The translations under genes were made by a program, and so were the position numbers. A DNA stretch of 64,000 nucleotides, taken from NCBI GenBank assembly GCA_934692905.1, contig CAKUUM010000003.1, positions 24,452 through 88,451 of the forward strand, in the 5' to 3' direction. The notes beneath the pieces were generated by a model. The model was not told the origin of the DNA. It saw only the letters and a list, made by a program, of their open reading frames with translations, and searched no databases. The stretch is from an uncultured Bacteroidales bacterium. GTDB taxonomy: Bacteria; Bacteroidota; Bacteroidia; Bacteroidales; Paludibacteraceae. Of this stretch, positions 19,167 to 28,566 are shown one piece after another (positions within the stretch are counted from its first letter, which is position 1; each line of letters opens with the position of its first letter).

Positions 19167-21914
19167 GTGAAGTATACACGCATATACATAGCACTTTTGA
19201 CCGTTTTCATCGGCGTATTGACCTCGTGTTCCACACAAAAAAACACGTGGGCAACCCGCAATTATCATCAGATGAAAACGAAGTACAACATCTATTTCAA
19301 CGGGCAAGTGGCGTTCGATGAGGGGGAGAAAGCCATTCGTGATGCTAATGAGGACGATTATTCCACTATCATAAATCTCTATCCCGTCTCCAACCACAAG
19401 GCGGCGGAAGCGGCTGCGTCGCAGATGGACAAGACCATCGAAAAGTGCCGCAAATGTATCAAACTGCATAGCATCAAGGCGCGGCCTAAAATAGACTATA
19501 AGAAGCAAAAAGACCCTAAATACCAGGCTTGGCTGCACCAGGAAGAATTCAACAATCAGATGGGCAATGCGTGGCTGATGTTGGGTATGGCGGAGTTTCA
19601 CAAGGGTGATTTCCTCGGCAGTGTCAGTACTTTTAATTATATAGCCCGCCACTATGCCACCGACAAGGATATGGTCGCACGCTGCCAACTATGGACGGCA
19701 CGCGCATATGCCGAAATGGGCTGGCTATACGAGGCGGAGGATGTGCTCAGCAAGGTGCAGGTGGATAATCTCAGCAACAAGCACGCATCTCTCTACTCGG
19801 CGGTCAGTGCGGATATATTGTTGAAAACCAAGCAATACAAAGAGGCTGTCCCGTTCATCAAAATAGCCATGAAGGACGAGGATCGGAAAGGTAACCGCCC
19901 TCGTTTTCAATTCGTTCTGGGGCAAATCTACCAGATGCAAGGCAACAGAGCGGAGGCGCGCGATGCATACACCAAAGTGCTCAAAATGCAACCTTCCAAC
20001 GAAATGGATTTCAATGCGCGCCTGCGCAGGGCGCAACTGGAAGATAACCTCTCCGCCGCCCTCAAGGAATTGACCAAAATGGCGCGCCAGGACAAAAATA
20101 AGGACAAGTTGGACCAGATATATGGTGCTATTGGTAACGTCTATCTCGCGCGGAAAGACACCGTCAAATCCTTGCAAAACTACGAATTGGCAATAGAAAA
20201 AAGCACACAAAACGGGCTGAACAAGGCATCCGTCCTCATTACGGCAGGTGACATTTATTATAGTCAGCGCAATTATATCAAAGCGGGGCCTTGCTACAAA
20301 GAAGCGACCCGGATTATTTCCGCCGAAAGTGAACAATATGCACGCATTCAACGCCTTTCCGGAACGTTGGATGAGTTGGTGGTGGAGTACAACACCGTGC
20401 AACTGCAAGACTCGCTGCAACGGCTGGCGATGCTCACGCCCGATGAGCAGCGTGTGGTGGTGGACTCTATCATTGCGCGACTCATCCGCGCCGAGGAAGA
20501 GGAGAAACTTCGGGCAGAGCAGGTGGCACGCGAGGCGGAAAATGATGGCGGACCACGTAGTGTGAACACGTCCAATATGATTGGCAATAGTGCTGCCAAC
20601 GCATCTTGGTATTTCTACAACCCGCAACTCATACGTTCTGGCAAACAAACCTTTAGAACGCAATGGGGCAATCGCTCGTTGGAGGACAACTGGCGGCGCT
20701 TGAGCAAGACAACCACCAGTTCTTTTATGGACACGGACTCTTCAAACGAAGATGATGAAGATGCACTGTTGCCCGATTCCATCGGCATGGATACAACAAA
20801 AACGGTTGCACCTTCCCCCATGGAAACGGACAACCACAAACCTGAATACTACCTTCAGCAGATACCAAAAACTGACGAGGATTTCCACCAATCCAATCTT
20901 TTGATAGCCAATGCGCTATATAATATGGTGTATATCTATCGCGACAAGGTTGGCGATCGCGCCATGAGCGATGAGACTTTCCGTGAATTCTGCCGCCGCT
21001 TCCCACGCGATGAGCGTCTGTTGAACTTGTACTATATGCAATATCTTACAGCCCTCAAGGAACACCGCGATGATGATGCCGAGCAGTACAAACAGGATAT
21101 ACTGACACTTTTCCCCGAATCCAACGAGGCGATGATAGTATCACAACCCGATTATTTCGACCGCCTTCGTCATATGGCTATCGAACAGGATTCGTTGTAT
21201 GAAGCCACGTATAAAGACTACACCCAAAGCAACTTTGCCGCCGTTAAGGCGAATAAATTATACGCCGAGGAGCACTATCCGCTGACCCCGCTGATGCCAC
21301 GCTTCTTGTTCTTGAATGCCATCGCGGTGGCAAAGACTGACGGTCAGGATGCTTTCATACTCCAACTGCAAGACATGGTAGCGCGCTATCCGGAGAGTGA
21401 GTTGGGCGCAATGGCAAAGAATATGCTCGCCATGATGGGGCAGGGTATGGAGAGTCAGACAGGTGGCACGATGGCTTCGTTGCAGGACCGCCGCGCAACG
21501 GAACAGACAGAGGAGCCTGTGCAAGACACTGTGGTTCAGTTTGATGCAGACAGGATGCAACCTTCGCTGGTGGTCTTGACCATACCGCAAGACGAAAAGC
21601 AACTCAACCAACTGCTTTATCGTGTTGCCCTGTTCAACTTCACGCAGTTTATGATTAAGGACTTCGATTTGAAGACCATCCCCGCGTTTGCACAGGGGCA
21701 GAGTGCCTTGCAGATATTAGGCTTCGAGAGCATGGACGAAGCGGAATGGTATAGCGGTCTATTGTCGAAAAATCCTGATTTCATCGACATTTTTTCTGCA
21801 GAAAACACGCAACCAGTCAGTATCACAACCGCCAATTTCCGGTTGCTCAACACGCATTTCTCCATAGATGATTACCGCATGTGGCTTGCAGAGCAAGAAC
21901 ACCCAAACAAATAG
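19167..21914 (+). CDS. porW: T9SS-associated TPR lipoprotein SprE/PorW
   Basis: 915 residues. The lipoprotein signal ends LTSC (Cys 21) and is followed directly by the family hallmark NTWATRNYHQMKTKYNIYFNG. Tetratricopeptide-like repeats cover roughly residues 100-400 (for example NAWLMLGMAEFHKGDFLGSV and FVLGQIYQMQGNRAEARDAY), then a low-complexity charged linker, then a second helical part. SprE/PorW is needed for type IX secretion and links outer-membrane and PorKN components. The GTG start abuts tsaB. This is a second T9SS locus, apart from porP-gldKLMN at 53383-59320. Ends in a terminator hairpin. Confidence 0.9.
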   Translation: MKYTRIYIALLTVFIGVLTSCSTQKNTWATRNYHQMKTKYNIYFNGQVAFDEGEKAIRDANEDDYSTIINLYPVSNHKAAEAAASQMDKTIEKCRKCIKLHSIKARPKIDYKKQKDPKYQAWLHQEEFNNQMGNAWLMLGMAEFHKGDFLGSVSTFNYIARHYATDKDMVARCQLWTARAYAEMGWLYEAEDVLSKVQVDNLSNKHASLYSAVSADILLKTKQYKEAVPFIKIAMKDEDRKGNRPRFQFVLGQIYQMQGNRAEARDAYTKVLKMQPSNEMDFNARLRRAQLEDNLSAALKELTKMARQDKNKDKLDQIYGAIGNVYLARKDTVKSLQNYELAIEKSTQNGLNKASVLITAGDIYYSQRNYIKAGPCYKEATRIISAESEQYARIQRLSGTLDELVVEYNTVQLQDSLQRLAMLTPDEQRVVVDSIIARLIRAEEEEKLRAEQVAREAENDGGPRSVNTSNMIGNSAANASWYFYNPQLIRSGKQTFRTQWGNRSLEDNWRRLSKTTTSSFMDTDSSNEDDEDALLPDSIGMDTTKTVAPSPMETDNHKPEYYLQQIPKTDEDFHQSNLLIANALYNMVYIYRDKVGDRAMSDETFREFCRRFPRDERLLNLYYMQYLTALKEHRDDDAEQYKQDILTLFPESNEAMIVSQPDYFDRLRHMAIEQDSLYEATYKDYTQSNFAAVKANKLYAEEHYPLTPLMPRFLFLNAIAVAKTDGQDAFILQLQDMVARYPESELGAMAKNMLAMMGQGMESQTGGTMASLQDRRATEQTEEPVQDTVVQFDADRMQPSLVVLTIPQDEKQLNQLLYRVALFNFTQFMIKDFDLKTIPAFAQGQSALQILGFESMDEAEWYSGLLSKNPDFIDIFSAENTQPVSITTANFRLLNTHFSIDDYRMWLAEQEHPNK

Positions 21915-21944
21915 GGGTCGCCTTATGGATAGGCAACCCCTATT
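21910..21944 (+). terminator. Bidirectional terminator between sprE and acyl-CoA synthetase
   Basis: AATAGGGGT-GCCT pairs with AGGC-ACCCCTATT around a 7-nt loop; it overlaps the sprE stop. No long T run follows, but it lies between convergent genes and could serve both. Confidence 0.65.
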
Positions 21945-21964
21945 AACTTGAGTGTCAGTAGTTT

Positions 21965-23593
21965 TTATTTGTACATAAACCTCTTTATCGACTTCTTCGG
22001 AGTCTTCTCGAACTCTTGGTCCACCAATTCAATGCTTGCCACCTTGGCATAGTTGGGTAGCAATTCATTCAGGCGCTTCAGATTCTCTTTCATCAGTTGC
22101 TCTATCTGTCTCTTGTCGCCCGCGCTTGTGTCGGGGAACACGAGCCCTACTAATTTGCCGTTGCGCTCTACGACCACCGACTCCACTACGCCGTCCAGTG
22201 AGTTCAACTTGTCTTCGATTTCTTCGGGATAGATGTTCTGCCCGTTCGACCCGAGAAGCATGTTTTTGACGCGCCCGCGAAGGAACACATTGCCCTTATG
22301 GTCAATCACACCCACGTCACCCGTACGCATCCAGCCGTCGTCCAGAAAGGCTTCCTCTGTCGTCTGTTGGTTCTTGTAGTAGCCCAACATCACGCCCGAG
22401 CCGCGCAACAATATCTCACCTTCTTTCTCATACGGGTTATCGCTGTTTACACGCAATTCGAGGTGGTCAACCACACGTCCGCACGATTTCATCGCGTAGG
22501 TGTGCCAGTTTGCATAGCACACCAGCGGACCGCACTCGGTCATTCCGTAGCCGCATGTATACGGGAAATGTATTTGTTTCAGACACTTCTCCACATCGCC
22601 GTTGAGGGCGGCGCCACCGATAATCAGTATCTCCAACTTGCCGCCGAAAGCGTCCATCAACTTCTGATAAACCTTTCTGCGAATCGGGCGGTTAATCAGC
22701 GGCATATTCCACAGCGTCTTCACGGGCTGCTTCTGAATGGCAGGGAAAATGCTCTTCTTGAATATCTTTTCTATCACCAATGGCACCGTCAAAATCATGT
22801 AAGGCTGCACATCATGGAATGCCTTGAGCATAATCGGAGCCGTCACATTGCGTGTGATAAAGTTGATATGCGTACCGCCTGCCATCTGGTATAGCAACTC
22901 GAACATCATACCGAACATATGCGCAAGCGGCAGAATGCTTACGATACTTTGTCCGGGGTGGTTGGGGATATTCGTCTGACCGTACACCACATTCGCGCTC
23001 AGACTTCTGTGGGTCAGCATCACACCCTTGGGCGAACCCGTCGAACCCGATGTGTAGTTGATAAGTGCCAATTCATCGAAGTTTTCGGTCGGATAATGCA
23101 CATCACGGATACAGAACCCTTTCGGGTAGCGCTCTTTCATCAAAGTGTCGATGAAATCGGGCGAAACTGCTTGTCCTGCTATCGAGGAGAAGTCATCTAG
23201 CGATACGATACTTACCAACTGCGACATCTGTGCTGCGTCCAAACGTTTCATGATTGCCGGGCTGACGAATAGCAATTTCGAGTCGGAGTGACGCACCAAC
23301 TCATGGATACTCTCTGTGGTGAAATCGGGCAATATGCTCACTACCACACAGCGGTGTGCCAGAGTGGCAAGGAAAGCCAAGCCCCAGTTTGCGCAGTTCT
23401 TTCCGCATATCGACACCTTGTCGCCTGCACCGATTCCCAAGTGCTCGAACATCAGTTCCAAACGGGCTACCTGTTCTGCTACCTGCCCGTAGGTGTACGA
23501 GTGGTCACCGTCATAATCCGTCAGCGCAGGGGCATTCCAATTCCCCTTCATCACCTCTTGGATAAGGGTAAAATAATGGTCTGTACTTTTCAT
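21965..23593 (-). CDS. fadD: AMP-forming long-chain acyl-CoA synthetase
   Basis: Activates fatty acids to acyl-CoA through acyl-AMP. 542 residues from ATG 23593 (MKSTDHYFTLIQEV). Adenylate-forming motifs: YTSGSTGSPKG with the P-loop, CGYGMTECGP (A5), RTGDVG with the Asp that binds ribose, and a C-terminal lysine motif TPKKSIKRF. The specific chain length cannot be read. Single-gene unit with its own promoter; convergent with sprE. Confidence 0.88.
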   Translation of the reverse strand: MKSTDHYFTLIQEVMKGNWNAPALTDYDGDHSYTYGQVAEQVARLELMFEHLGIGAGDKVSICGKNCANWGLAFLATLAHRCVVVSILPDFTTESIHELVRHSDSKLLFVSPAIMKRLDAAQMSQLVSIVSLDDFSSIAGQAVSPDFIDTLMKERYPKGFCIRDVHYPTENFDELALINYTSGSTGSPKGVMLTHRSLSANVVYGQTNIPNHPGQSIVSILPLAHMFGMMFELLYQMAGGTHINFITRNVTAPIMLKAFHDVQPYMILTVPLVIEKIFKKSIFPAIQKQPVKTLWNMPLINRPIRRKVYQKLMDAFGGKLEILIIGGAALNGDVEKCLKQIHFPYTCGYGMTECGPLVCYANWHTYAMKSCGRVVDHLELRVNSDNPYEKEGEILLRGSGVMLGYYKNQQTTEEAFLDDGWMRTGDVGVIDHKGNVFLRGRVKNMLLGSNGQNIYPEEIEDKLNSLDGVVESVVVERNGKLVGLVFPDTSAGDKRQIEQLMKENLKRLNELLPNYAKVASIELVDQEFEKTPKKSIKRFMYK

Positions 23594-23656
23594 ACGTATT
23601 CTGTTAATTATCAATTATTCACCTGTTCCTTGTTTTCAGTTTGGATTTGAATAATA

Positions 23657-23687
23657 CAAAATTACCCCATTTATTCCGCTTTTACAA
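23657..23687 (-). promoter_or_regulatory. fadD promoter
   Basis: Minus-strand TTG (23685-23687), 20 bp, TAATTTTG (23657-23664), about 60 nt before ATG 23593. A TTACCCCATTT stretch starting at 23662 overlaps the -7 element. Confidence 0.65.
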
Positions 23688-23721
23688 ACAATAGGTGTGC
23701 GCCACCAATTTAAGGTATTAA

Positions 23722-23741
23722 TTACCCCTTAAATGGGGTGA
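23722..23741. promoter_or_regulatory. Imperfect palindrome, candidate operator
   Basis: TTACCCC and GGGGTGA flank a TTAAAT centre. Half-site variants recur at 23662 (TTACCCC, over the fadD -7 box) and 23754 (CGGGGTGAAT). No poly-T follows, so an operator is more likely than a terminator. Confidence 0.4.
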
Positions 23742-23861
23742 AATGCACAAATACGGGGTGAATGACAGGTAATACGCTCTTTGTCTGCCCGATTTTGCCT
23801 TGCTGTTCATGGAATGTTCTCCTGTATGTCTCTGTTCGTGCTGCCTGTTTTTGCACTGCTT

Positions 23862-23944
23862 TTGTCGGGCTAAGTGTATGAGATTAGTATGTGATTAGTA
23901 TGTTATTAGTATGTGATTAGTATGATATTCTGCGGACCTTGTCG
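23862..23944 (+). repeat. Dispersed repeat with four 11-bp GATTAGTATGT units, copy 1
   Basis: TTGTCGGGCTAAGTGTATGA, then GATTAGTATGT at 23882, 23893, 23904 (first base T) and 23915 (last base A), then TGCGGACCTTGTCG. The same flanks enclose two units at 39391-39451, so the unit number varies between copies. Confidence 0.75.
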
Positions 23945-23968
23945 AAACCTTCGTATGAGGATGAGCAT

Positions 23969-23999
23969 TTGTGGGAATGAAAAAAAAAGTGTAACTTTG
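23969..23999 (+). promoter_or_regulatory. mlaE-mlaF promoter
   Basis: TTG (23969-23971), 20 bp, TAACTTTG (23992-23999), 29 nt before the mlaE ATG. Confidence 0.75.
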
Positions 24000-24028
24000 C
24001 GGTCTTTAGATATCTAAACGCACAAAAT

Positions 24029-24769
24029 ATGAAGATTTTAGAGCACATAGGCGAGTACTGCCTGCTGATGGGACGGGTGTTCCGGTTGCCCGACAGGCAG
24101 CGGATGTTCTGGCGGCAGACCAGCCGTGAGATGGAGAAACAAGGCTTGCAGTCGATACTCATCACGCTGATTGTCAGTGTGTTTATGGGCGCGATTATGA
24201 CCATGCAGACCAAACTGAATACCGAGAACCCGCTCCTGCCCACCTACACTACAGGGCTTGTAACGCGCGACTGTATATTGTTGGAGTTCTCCAGTACGAT
24301 TCTGTGTCTGCTGTTGGCGGGCAAAGTGGGGTCTAACATCGCGTCGGAGATAGGCACTATGCGCATCACGGAGCAGATAGACGCCATGGAAATCATGGGC
24401 GTTAATTCTGCTAACTACCTGATATTGCCAAAGATAGTGGCGTTTATGGTGATGATGCCGCTATTAGTGACGCTGTCGATGTTCACGGGTTTGTGCGGCG
24501 GATACGCCATCAGTGCGCTGACCGATGTGCTGACGGTGGACGAGTACCTTATAGGTATCCAGTACGCGTTCATACCGTTCTATGTGTGGTATTCGTTCAT
24601 CAAGACGGTGGTGTTCGCGTTCATCATCGCGAGCATGTCTTCATACTATGGCTACTACGCCTACGGCGGCGCGCTGGAAGTGGGCAAGGCAAGTACGAAA
24701 GCCGTGGTTAACAGCAGTATTGTGATACTTTTGATGGATGTGGTTCTCACCAATTTAATGCTGAATTGA
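24029..24769 (+). CDS. mlaE: MlaE-family lipid transport permease
   Basis: Inner-membrane permease of the Mla/MCE phospholipid transporter, which moves lipids between inner and outer membranes. 246 residues with about five membrane segments and the family signature EQIDAMEIMGVN around residue 120. The ATPase gene follows 1 bp later. A substrate-binding MlaD/MCE gene would be expected next but is not found in the window. Confidence 0.9.
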   Translation: MKILEHIGEYCLLMGRVFRLPDRQRMFWRQTSREMEKQGLQSILITLIVSVFMGAIMTMQTKLNTENPLLPTYTTGLVTRDCILLEFSSTILCLLLAGKVGSNIASEIGTMRITEQIDAMEIMGVNSANYLILPKIVAFMVMMPLLVTLSMFTGLCGGYAISALTDVLTVDEYLIGIQYAFIPFYVWYSFIKTVVFAFIIASMSSYYGYYAYGGALEVGKASTKAVVNSSIVILLMDVVLTNLMLN

Positions 24770-24770
24770 C

Positions 24771-25553
24771 ATGATACAAGTGAAGGATATCGTCAAGAGT
24801 TTCGACGGAAACGTGGTGCTGAACCATATCTCCGCGGACTTTCACGACGGCGAAGTGAATATGATTATCGGTCAGTCGGGCTCGGGTAAGACGGTGCTGA
24901 TGAAGTCGATGATTGGCTTGCACACAATTGATGAAGGGCAGATAATCTACGACACCACTTACCCCACCCGTGGACAGCGCAACATCGCCGAGATGAAGGA
25001 GAAAGAGGTGCGTATGCTGCACCGTGAAGTGGGTATGCTGTTCCAGGGATCGGCGTTGTTCGACAGCCTGACCGTGCAGGAGAATGTGATGTTCCCGCTG
25101 GAGATGTTCTCGCAGATGTCCCACGACGAGATGGTGGAGCGCGCGCGCTTCTGCCTGACCCGTGTGAACATGCCCGAGAGGGCTTTCGCGCTGATGCCCA
25201 GCGAGATAAGCGGCGGTATGCAGAAGCGTGTGGCGATAGCGCGTGCCATTGCCCTGAACCCCAAGTACCTGTTCTGCGACGAGCCCAACTCAGGTCTCGA
25301 TCCCAAGACGAGCCTTATCATTGATGCCCTGATACAGGACATCACCCGTGAGTATGGCATCTGCACTGTGGTGAACAGCCACGACATGAACTCCATCATG
25401 GAGATAGGTGACAATATCGTCTTCCTCAAGAACGGTGTCAAGGAGTGGCAGGGCAGCCGGCACGACATCTTTCATGCTGATAACGAAGCACTTAACGACT
25501 TCGTATTTGCCAGCAACCTGTTCAAGAAGGTAAAAGAAGCCAACAAAGACTGA
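24771..25553 (+). CDS. mlaF: MlaF-family lipid transport ATPase
   Basis: ABC ATPase partner of MlaE. 260 residues: Walker A GQSGSGKT at 34-41, signature SGGMQKR, Walker B YLFCDEPNSGLD, and the H-loop His in VNSHDMNS. The Q-loop follows LFQGSALFDSLTV. The prodomain-like gene starts 1 bp after the stop. Confidence 0.92.
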   Translation: MIQVKDIVKSFDGNVVLNHISADFHDGEVNMIIGQSGSGKTVLMKSMIGLHTIDEGQIIYDTTYPTRGQRNIAEMKEKEVRMLHREVGMLFQGSALFDSLTVQENVMFPLEMFSQMSHDEMVERARFCLTRVNMPERAFALMPSEISGGMQKRVAIARAIALNPKYLFCDEPNSGLDPKTSLIIDALIQDITREYGICTVVNSHDMNSIMEIGDNIVFLKNGVKEWQGSRHDIFHADNEALNDFVFASNLFKKVKEANKD

Positions 25554-25554
25554 T

Positions 25555-25908
25555 ATGAAAAAGATAAGTATCCTATTGGCACTATGTGCCTCACTGACAA
25601 TTTGTTATGCCAAAGTGCCTCCTCATCGCGGAGTACCCGCCTACCCGGGCGTGATAGAGCGCGTGCAACCCGATGGCGACACGCTGCAAACTTATCTGCG
25701 TGGCGATGAGCGCATGCACTGGACCATGACTTTGGACGGTTGGCAGGTGATAGAGGACAGGCACGGACGCCTTTGTTATGCCACCACCAACTGCACGGGC
25801 AAAGTAATTTCCTCCCGCAAACAGGCACACAACAAAGAGCGGCGTACCGCCCGCGAAACGGCATGGCTGGAGAAGCATGGCGTGAAGAAAGAGGTGATAT
25901 TGTATTGA
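25555..25908 (+). CDS. Stand-alone M6-protease prodomain-like protein
   Basis: 117 residues with a Sec signal (MKKISILLALCASLTICYA). The mature part, ERVQPDGDTLQTYLRGDERMH to CYATT, aligns by eye with residues 20-75 of the adjacent M6 protease ([20 protein letters not shown]), which is the propeptide region. No protease domain follows, and the stop is clean. It might be an inhibitor or chaperone of the neighbouring protease or a relic of a duplicated gene. The name is by similarity to the neighbour only. It lies 1 bp after mlaF. Confidence 0.7.
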   Translation: MKKISILLALCASLTICYAKVPPHRGVPAYPGVIERVQPDGDTLQTYLRGDERMHWTMTLDGWQVIEDRHGRLCYATTNCTGKVISSRKQAHNKERRTARETAWLEKHGVKKEVILY

Positions 25909-25957
25909 CAGAGACTTACCTAAGGAAATGAGTATAACCCTAAAAACAACAAACCCG

Positions 25958-27610
25958 ATGAAGAAGATAGTATCATTAGTAATCTGCTGTGCTACAGCAC
26001 TTTGTATATATGCAGTTCCTGCCCGCCGCACGGGGCGCACTGTCACGCAAGCCGACGGCACCACCCTCACCGTATTTGCTCACGGCGATGAGCATTTCCA
26101 CTGGCTGACCAACGGGCAGGGCGAGTGGGTAGCCCTCAATGCCCAGGGCAACTACGAGGTCATTCCTGCCCTTACCGACGAGCAGATACAGGCACGCCGT
26201 GCCCATTCCCCTCGTCGCCTGCCGCAGCAGACCACCAAAGCCACGCCCCTCAACATCGCTCCCCGTGGACTTATCATATTGGTCAACTTCCAGGATAAGG
26301 CTTTCACCACTACCAAAGCCGAAATGGACAGCATGATCAACGGGCAGAACTACACGCGCGCATACTCCTACACCTACGGCGGTGAGCGTCTTGACATCAC
26401 CTCCAAAGGTTCTGCACGCGAGTATTTCTACGAGGCGTCCAACCGCCAGTACCACCCGCAGTTCGATGTGGTCGGACCCGTTACTGTCAGCCAAAGGATG
26501 TCATACTACGGCGCCAACGACAGGAATGGCAACGACAAGAATCCCGAGAAGATGATTCAAGAGGCGTGCGAACTGGCCAAGAGTGAATACAATGTGGATT
26601 TCACCCTTTATGACAATGACAACGACGACTACGTGGACTTCGTCTATGTCTTCTACGCAGGCTACGGTGAGGCGGATGGCGGCAGTGCAAACACGATATG
26701 GCCCCATGCCTACAGCCTGACAGCAGCCAATACGACATGTATTATCGACGACAAACAGGTGGACAGTTACGCCTGCAGCAACGAGATGAGCAGCATCTCC
26801 GAGGTGCACGACGGCATCGGCACCTTCTGCCATGAGTTCAGCCATGTTCTGGGCTTGCCCGACCTCTACATCACATCCGAGGTTCGTACTACCCATAAGA
26901 CCCTTGGCGCATGGGATGTTATGGACTATGGACCCTACAACAACGACGGCAACACTCCGCCCAACTACTCGGGCTACGAGCGTTTCTTCATGGGCTGGGC
27001 GACGCCACGTGTCCTCACCGCCGACGAAGAGGTCGTGCTCCACGACCTTGCCTCCACCAACGAGGTGCTTCTCATCTCCGAGACAGACGAGCACAACCTC
27101 ATAGGCAACGATCCGTCGCCCTCCACTTTCTATATACTGGAGAACCGCCAGCAGACGGGGCTCGACACATACCTCCCCGGGCATGGGCTGATGCTCACCA
27201 AGATAAACTACTCTTACAGCAAGTGGCTTTACAACACCGTCAACAATACCTCGAGCAGCATGGGCGTGGATCTCATTGAGGCAGATGGCAAAGCCCCCAA
27301 TCAAAGTAACTATAACCTCCAGAATGGCTATTGGGGCAAAGCCACAGACCTCTTCCCTGCAGGCGCGACAGCCTACAGCGGACTGGGCAACCATGCCATA
27401 AGCAATATCCAAGAAACAGACGGCATCATCACCTTCACTTTCGGCAGTGCCACCCCGACCACCAACGTCTCCGTCGTTCCCGATGCCGCTATCCTCGCTA
27501 TCTACAACGTCCTCGGCGCGCGCATGAACACCACCTCCACCGCCGACCTCCCGCGTGGCACCTACATCCTGCAAACCACCGGCGGCAGCCGTAAAATCGT
27601 CATCCCCTGA
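25958..27610 (+). CDS. Secreted M6-family metalloprotease with T9SS sorting domain
   Basis: 550 residues from ATG 25958, which starts a signal peptide ([19 protein letters not shown]). A propeptide region (about 20-80) is followed by the immune-inhibitor-A-like catalytic domain with zinc motif [11 protein letters not shown], first His near residue 292. The last 75 residues are a type A sorting domain: [23 protein letters not shown], ending KIVIP. Expected to cross the outer membrane by T9SS. Substrate unknown. The xth start codon overlaps its stop by one base. Confidence 0.88.
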   Translation: MKKIVSLVICCATALCIYAVPARRTGRTVTQADGTTLTVFAHGDEHFHWLTNGQGEWVALNAQGNYEVIPALTDEQIQARRAHSPRRLPQQTTKATPLNIAPRGLIILVNFQDKAFTTTKAEMDSMINGQNYTRAYSYTYGGERLDITSKGSAREYFYEASNRQYHPQFDVVGPVTVSQRMSYYGANDRNGNDKNPEKMIQEACELAKSEYNVDFTLYDNDNDDYVDFVYVFYAGYGEADGGSANTIWPHAYSLTAANTTCIIDDKQVDSYACSNEMSSISEVHDGIGTFCHEFSHVLGLPDLYITSEVRTTHKTLGAWDVMDYGPYNNDGNTPPNYSGYERFFMGWATPRVLTADEEVVLHDLASTNEVLLISETDEHNLIGNDPSPSTFYILENRQQTGLDTYLPGHGLMLTKINYSYSKWLYNTVNNTSSSMGVDLIEADGKAPNQSNYNLQNGYWGKATDLFPAGATAYSGLGNHAISNIQETDGIITFTFGSATPTTNVSVVPDAAILAIYNVLGARMNTTSTADLPRGTYILQTTGGSRKIVIP

Positions 27611-28386
27611 TGCCAATGAAGATTATCTCCTACAACCTCAACGGCATCCGCGCCGCCATCGGCAAAGGGCTCCTCGACTGGCTCCGTCAGGAGAACCCCG
27701 ACATCTTCTGCATCCAGGAGAGCAAGGCGCAGCCCGAGCAGATTGACACCCTCGCCATGCAGGAACTCGGCTACTACAGTTACATTCACTCCGCCGACAA
27801 GAAGGGCTATTCGGGCGTGGCCATCTTCAGCAAGACGCAGCCCGACCGCGTCATCGCGGGCATGGGCAACCCCCGCTACGACTGCGAAGGGCGCGTGCTC
27901 CGCGCCGATTTCGGCGACATCACGGTGGTCTGCGTCTATATCCCCAGCGGCACCACGGGCGGCGTCCGTCAGGAGTTCAAGATGGACTTCCTCGAGGCCT
28001 TCCTCAAATGGACGCTCCTGCTGCGCCAGACGCGCCCCAACATCATCGTCTGCGGCGACTACAATATCTGCCACAAGCCCATTGACATCAACCACCCCGA
28101 GCGGCAGGTCGGCGTCAGCGGCTTCCTGCCCGAAGAGCGCGAATGGATGGACCGATGGCAGGACAGCGGCATGATTGACTCGTTCCGCCTCTTTGACACC
28201 CGCCCCGAGCAGTACAGTTGGTGGAGTTACCGCTTTGGTGCCCGCGAGCGCAACGCAGGCTGGCGTATTGACTACCACTGGGTCAGCGAACCTCTCCGCC
28301 CGCGCATCACAGGTGCACGTATCTTGCAGGACGCCGTCCACTCCGACCATTGCCCCGTGGAATTAACAATTAATAATCCAAATTAG
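27610..28386 (+). CDS. xth: Exodeoxyribonuclease III (AP endonuclease)
   Basis: Cuts DNA at abasic sites in base-excision repair and degrades 3' ends. 258 residues: NLNGIRAA near the N-terminus, QESKAQ with the metal Glu, [13 protein letters not shown], and the C-terminal catalytic SDHCPVE. ATG 27610 shares a base with the protease stop; ATG 27616 ([10 protein letters not shown]) is an equally likely start. Confidence 0.93.
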   Translation: MPMKIISYNLNGIRAAIGKGLLDWLRQENPDIFCIQESKAQPEQIDTLAMQELGYYSYIHSADKKGYSGVAIFSKTQPDRVIAGMGNPRYDCEGRVLRADFGDITVVCVYIPSGTTGGVRQEFKMDFLEAFLKWTLLLRQTRPNIIVCGDYNICHKPIDINHPERQVGVSGFLPEEREWMDRWQDSGMIDSFRLFDTRPEQYSWWSYRFGARERNAGWRIDYHWVSEPLRPRITGARILQDAVHSDHCPVELTINNPN

Positions 28387-28421
28387 CCCCTACTCACCCC
28401 CGTCTTCACCGTGCCAAACAG

Positions 28422-28454
28422 CAAGGGATACACAAGGGATGCGCAAGGGATAGG
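28422..28454 (+). repeat. 11-bp tandem repeat, three CAAGGGAT units
   Basis: CAAGGGATACA, CAAGGGATGCG and CAAGGGATAGG in exact 11-bp register, in the xth-lptB spacer. Same period as the other arrays in the window but a different core sequence. Confidence 0.65.
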
Positions 28455-28504
28455 CGACCCATACAAATACTAACAAAAGTAAATATCAGCACCTCTCTTT
28501 CCCG

Positions 28505-28528
28505 ATAGGGGTCGAATTCGACCCCTAT
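28505..28528. promoter_or_regulatory. Perfect 24-bp palindrome upstream of lptB
   Basis: ATAGGGGTCGAA is followed by its exact reverse complement, centred on GAATTC, 39 bp before the lptB ATG. No T run follows. It could be an operator or a hairpin at the 3' end of the xth transcript. Confidence 0.5.
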
Positions 28529-28566
28529 ATATAAGGAGTGCGACAGGACAGCCCACAAGAGCGAAC

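Larger units (their letters stand above)
23594..24028. other. Divergent regulatory region with operators and a tandem repeat
   Basis: No gene. It holds the minus promoter of fadD, three ACCCC/GGGGT half-site clusters (23662, 23722-23741, 23754), a repeat element with an 11-bp array (23862-23944) and the mlaE promoter (23969-23999). Confidence 0.6.

Noticed and set aside
23882..23925. CRISPR-like array
   Set aside because: The units are contiguous 11-mers with no spacers and no cas genes nearby.
26501..27616. 371-codon minus-strand frame
   Set aside because: Antisense to the M6 protease, Val/Gly-rich with no recognisable domain.
28475..28482. Minus-strand TACTTTTG promoter element
   Set aside because: No TTG at the 19-21 bp spacing seen at the other promoters, and it would only drive antisense transcription of xth.
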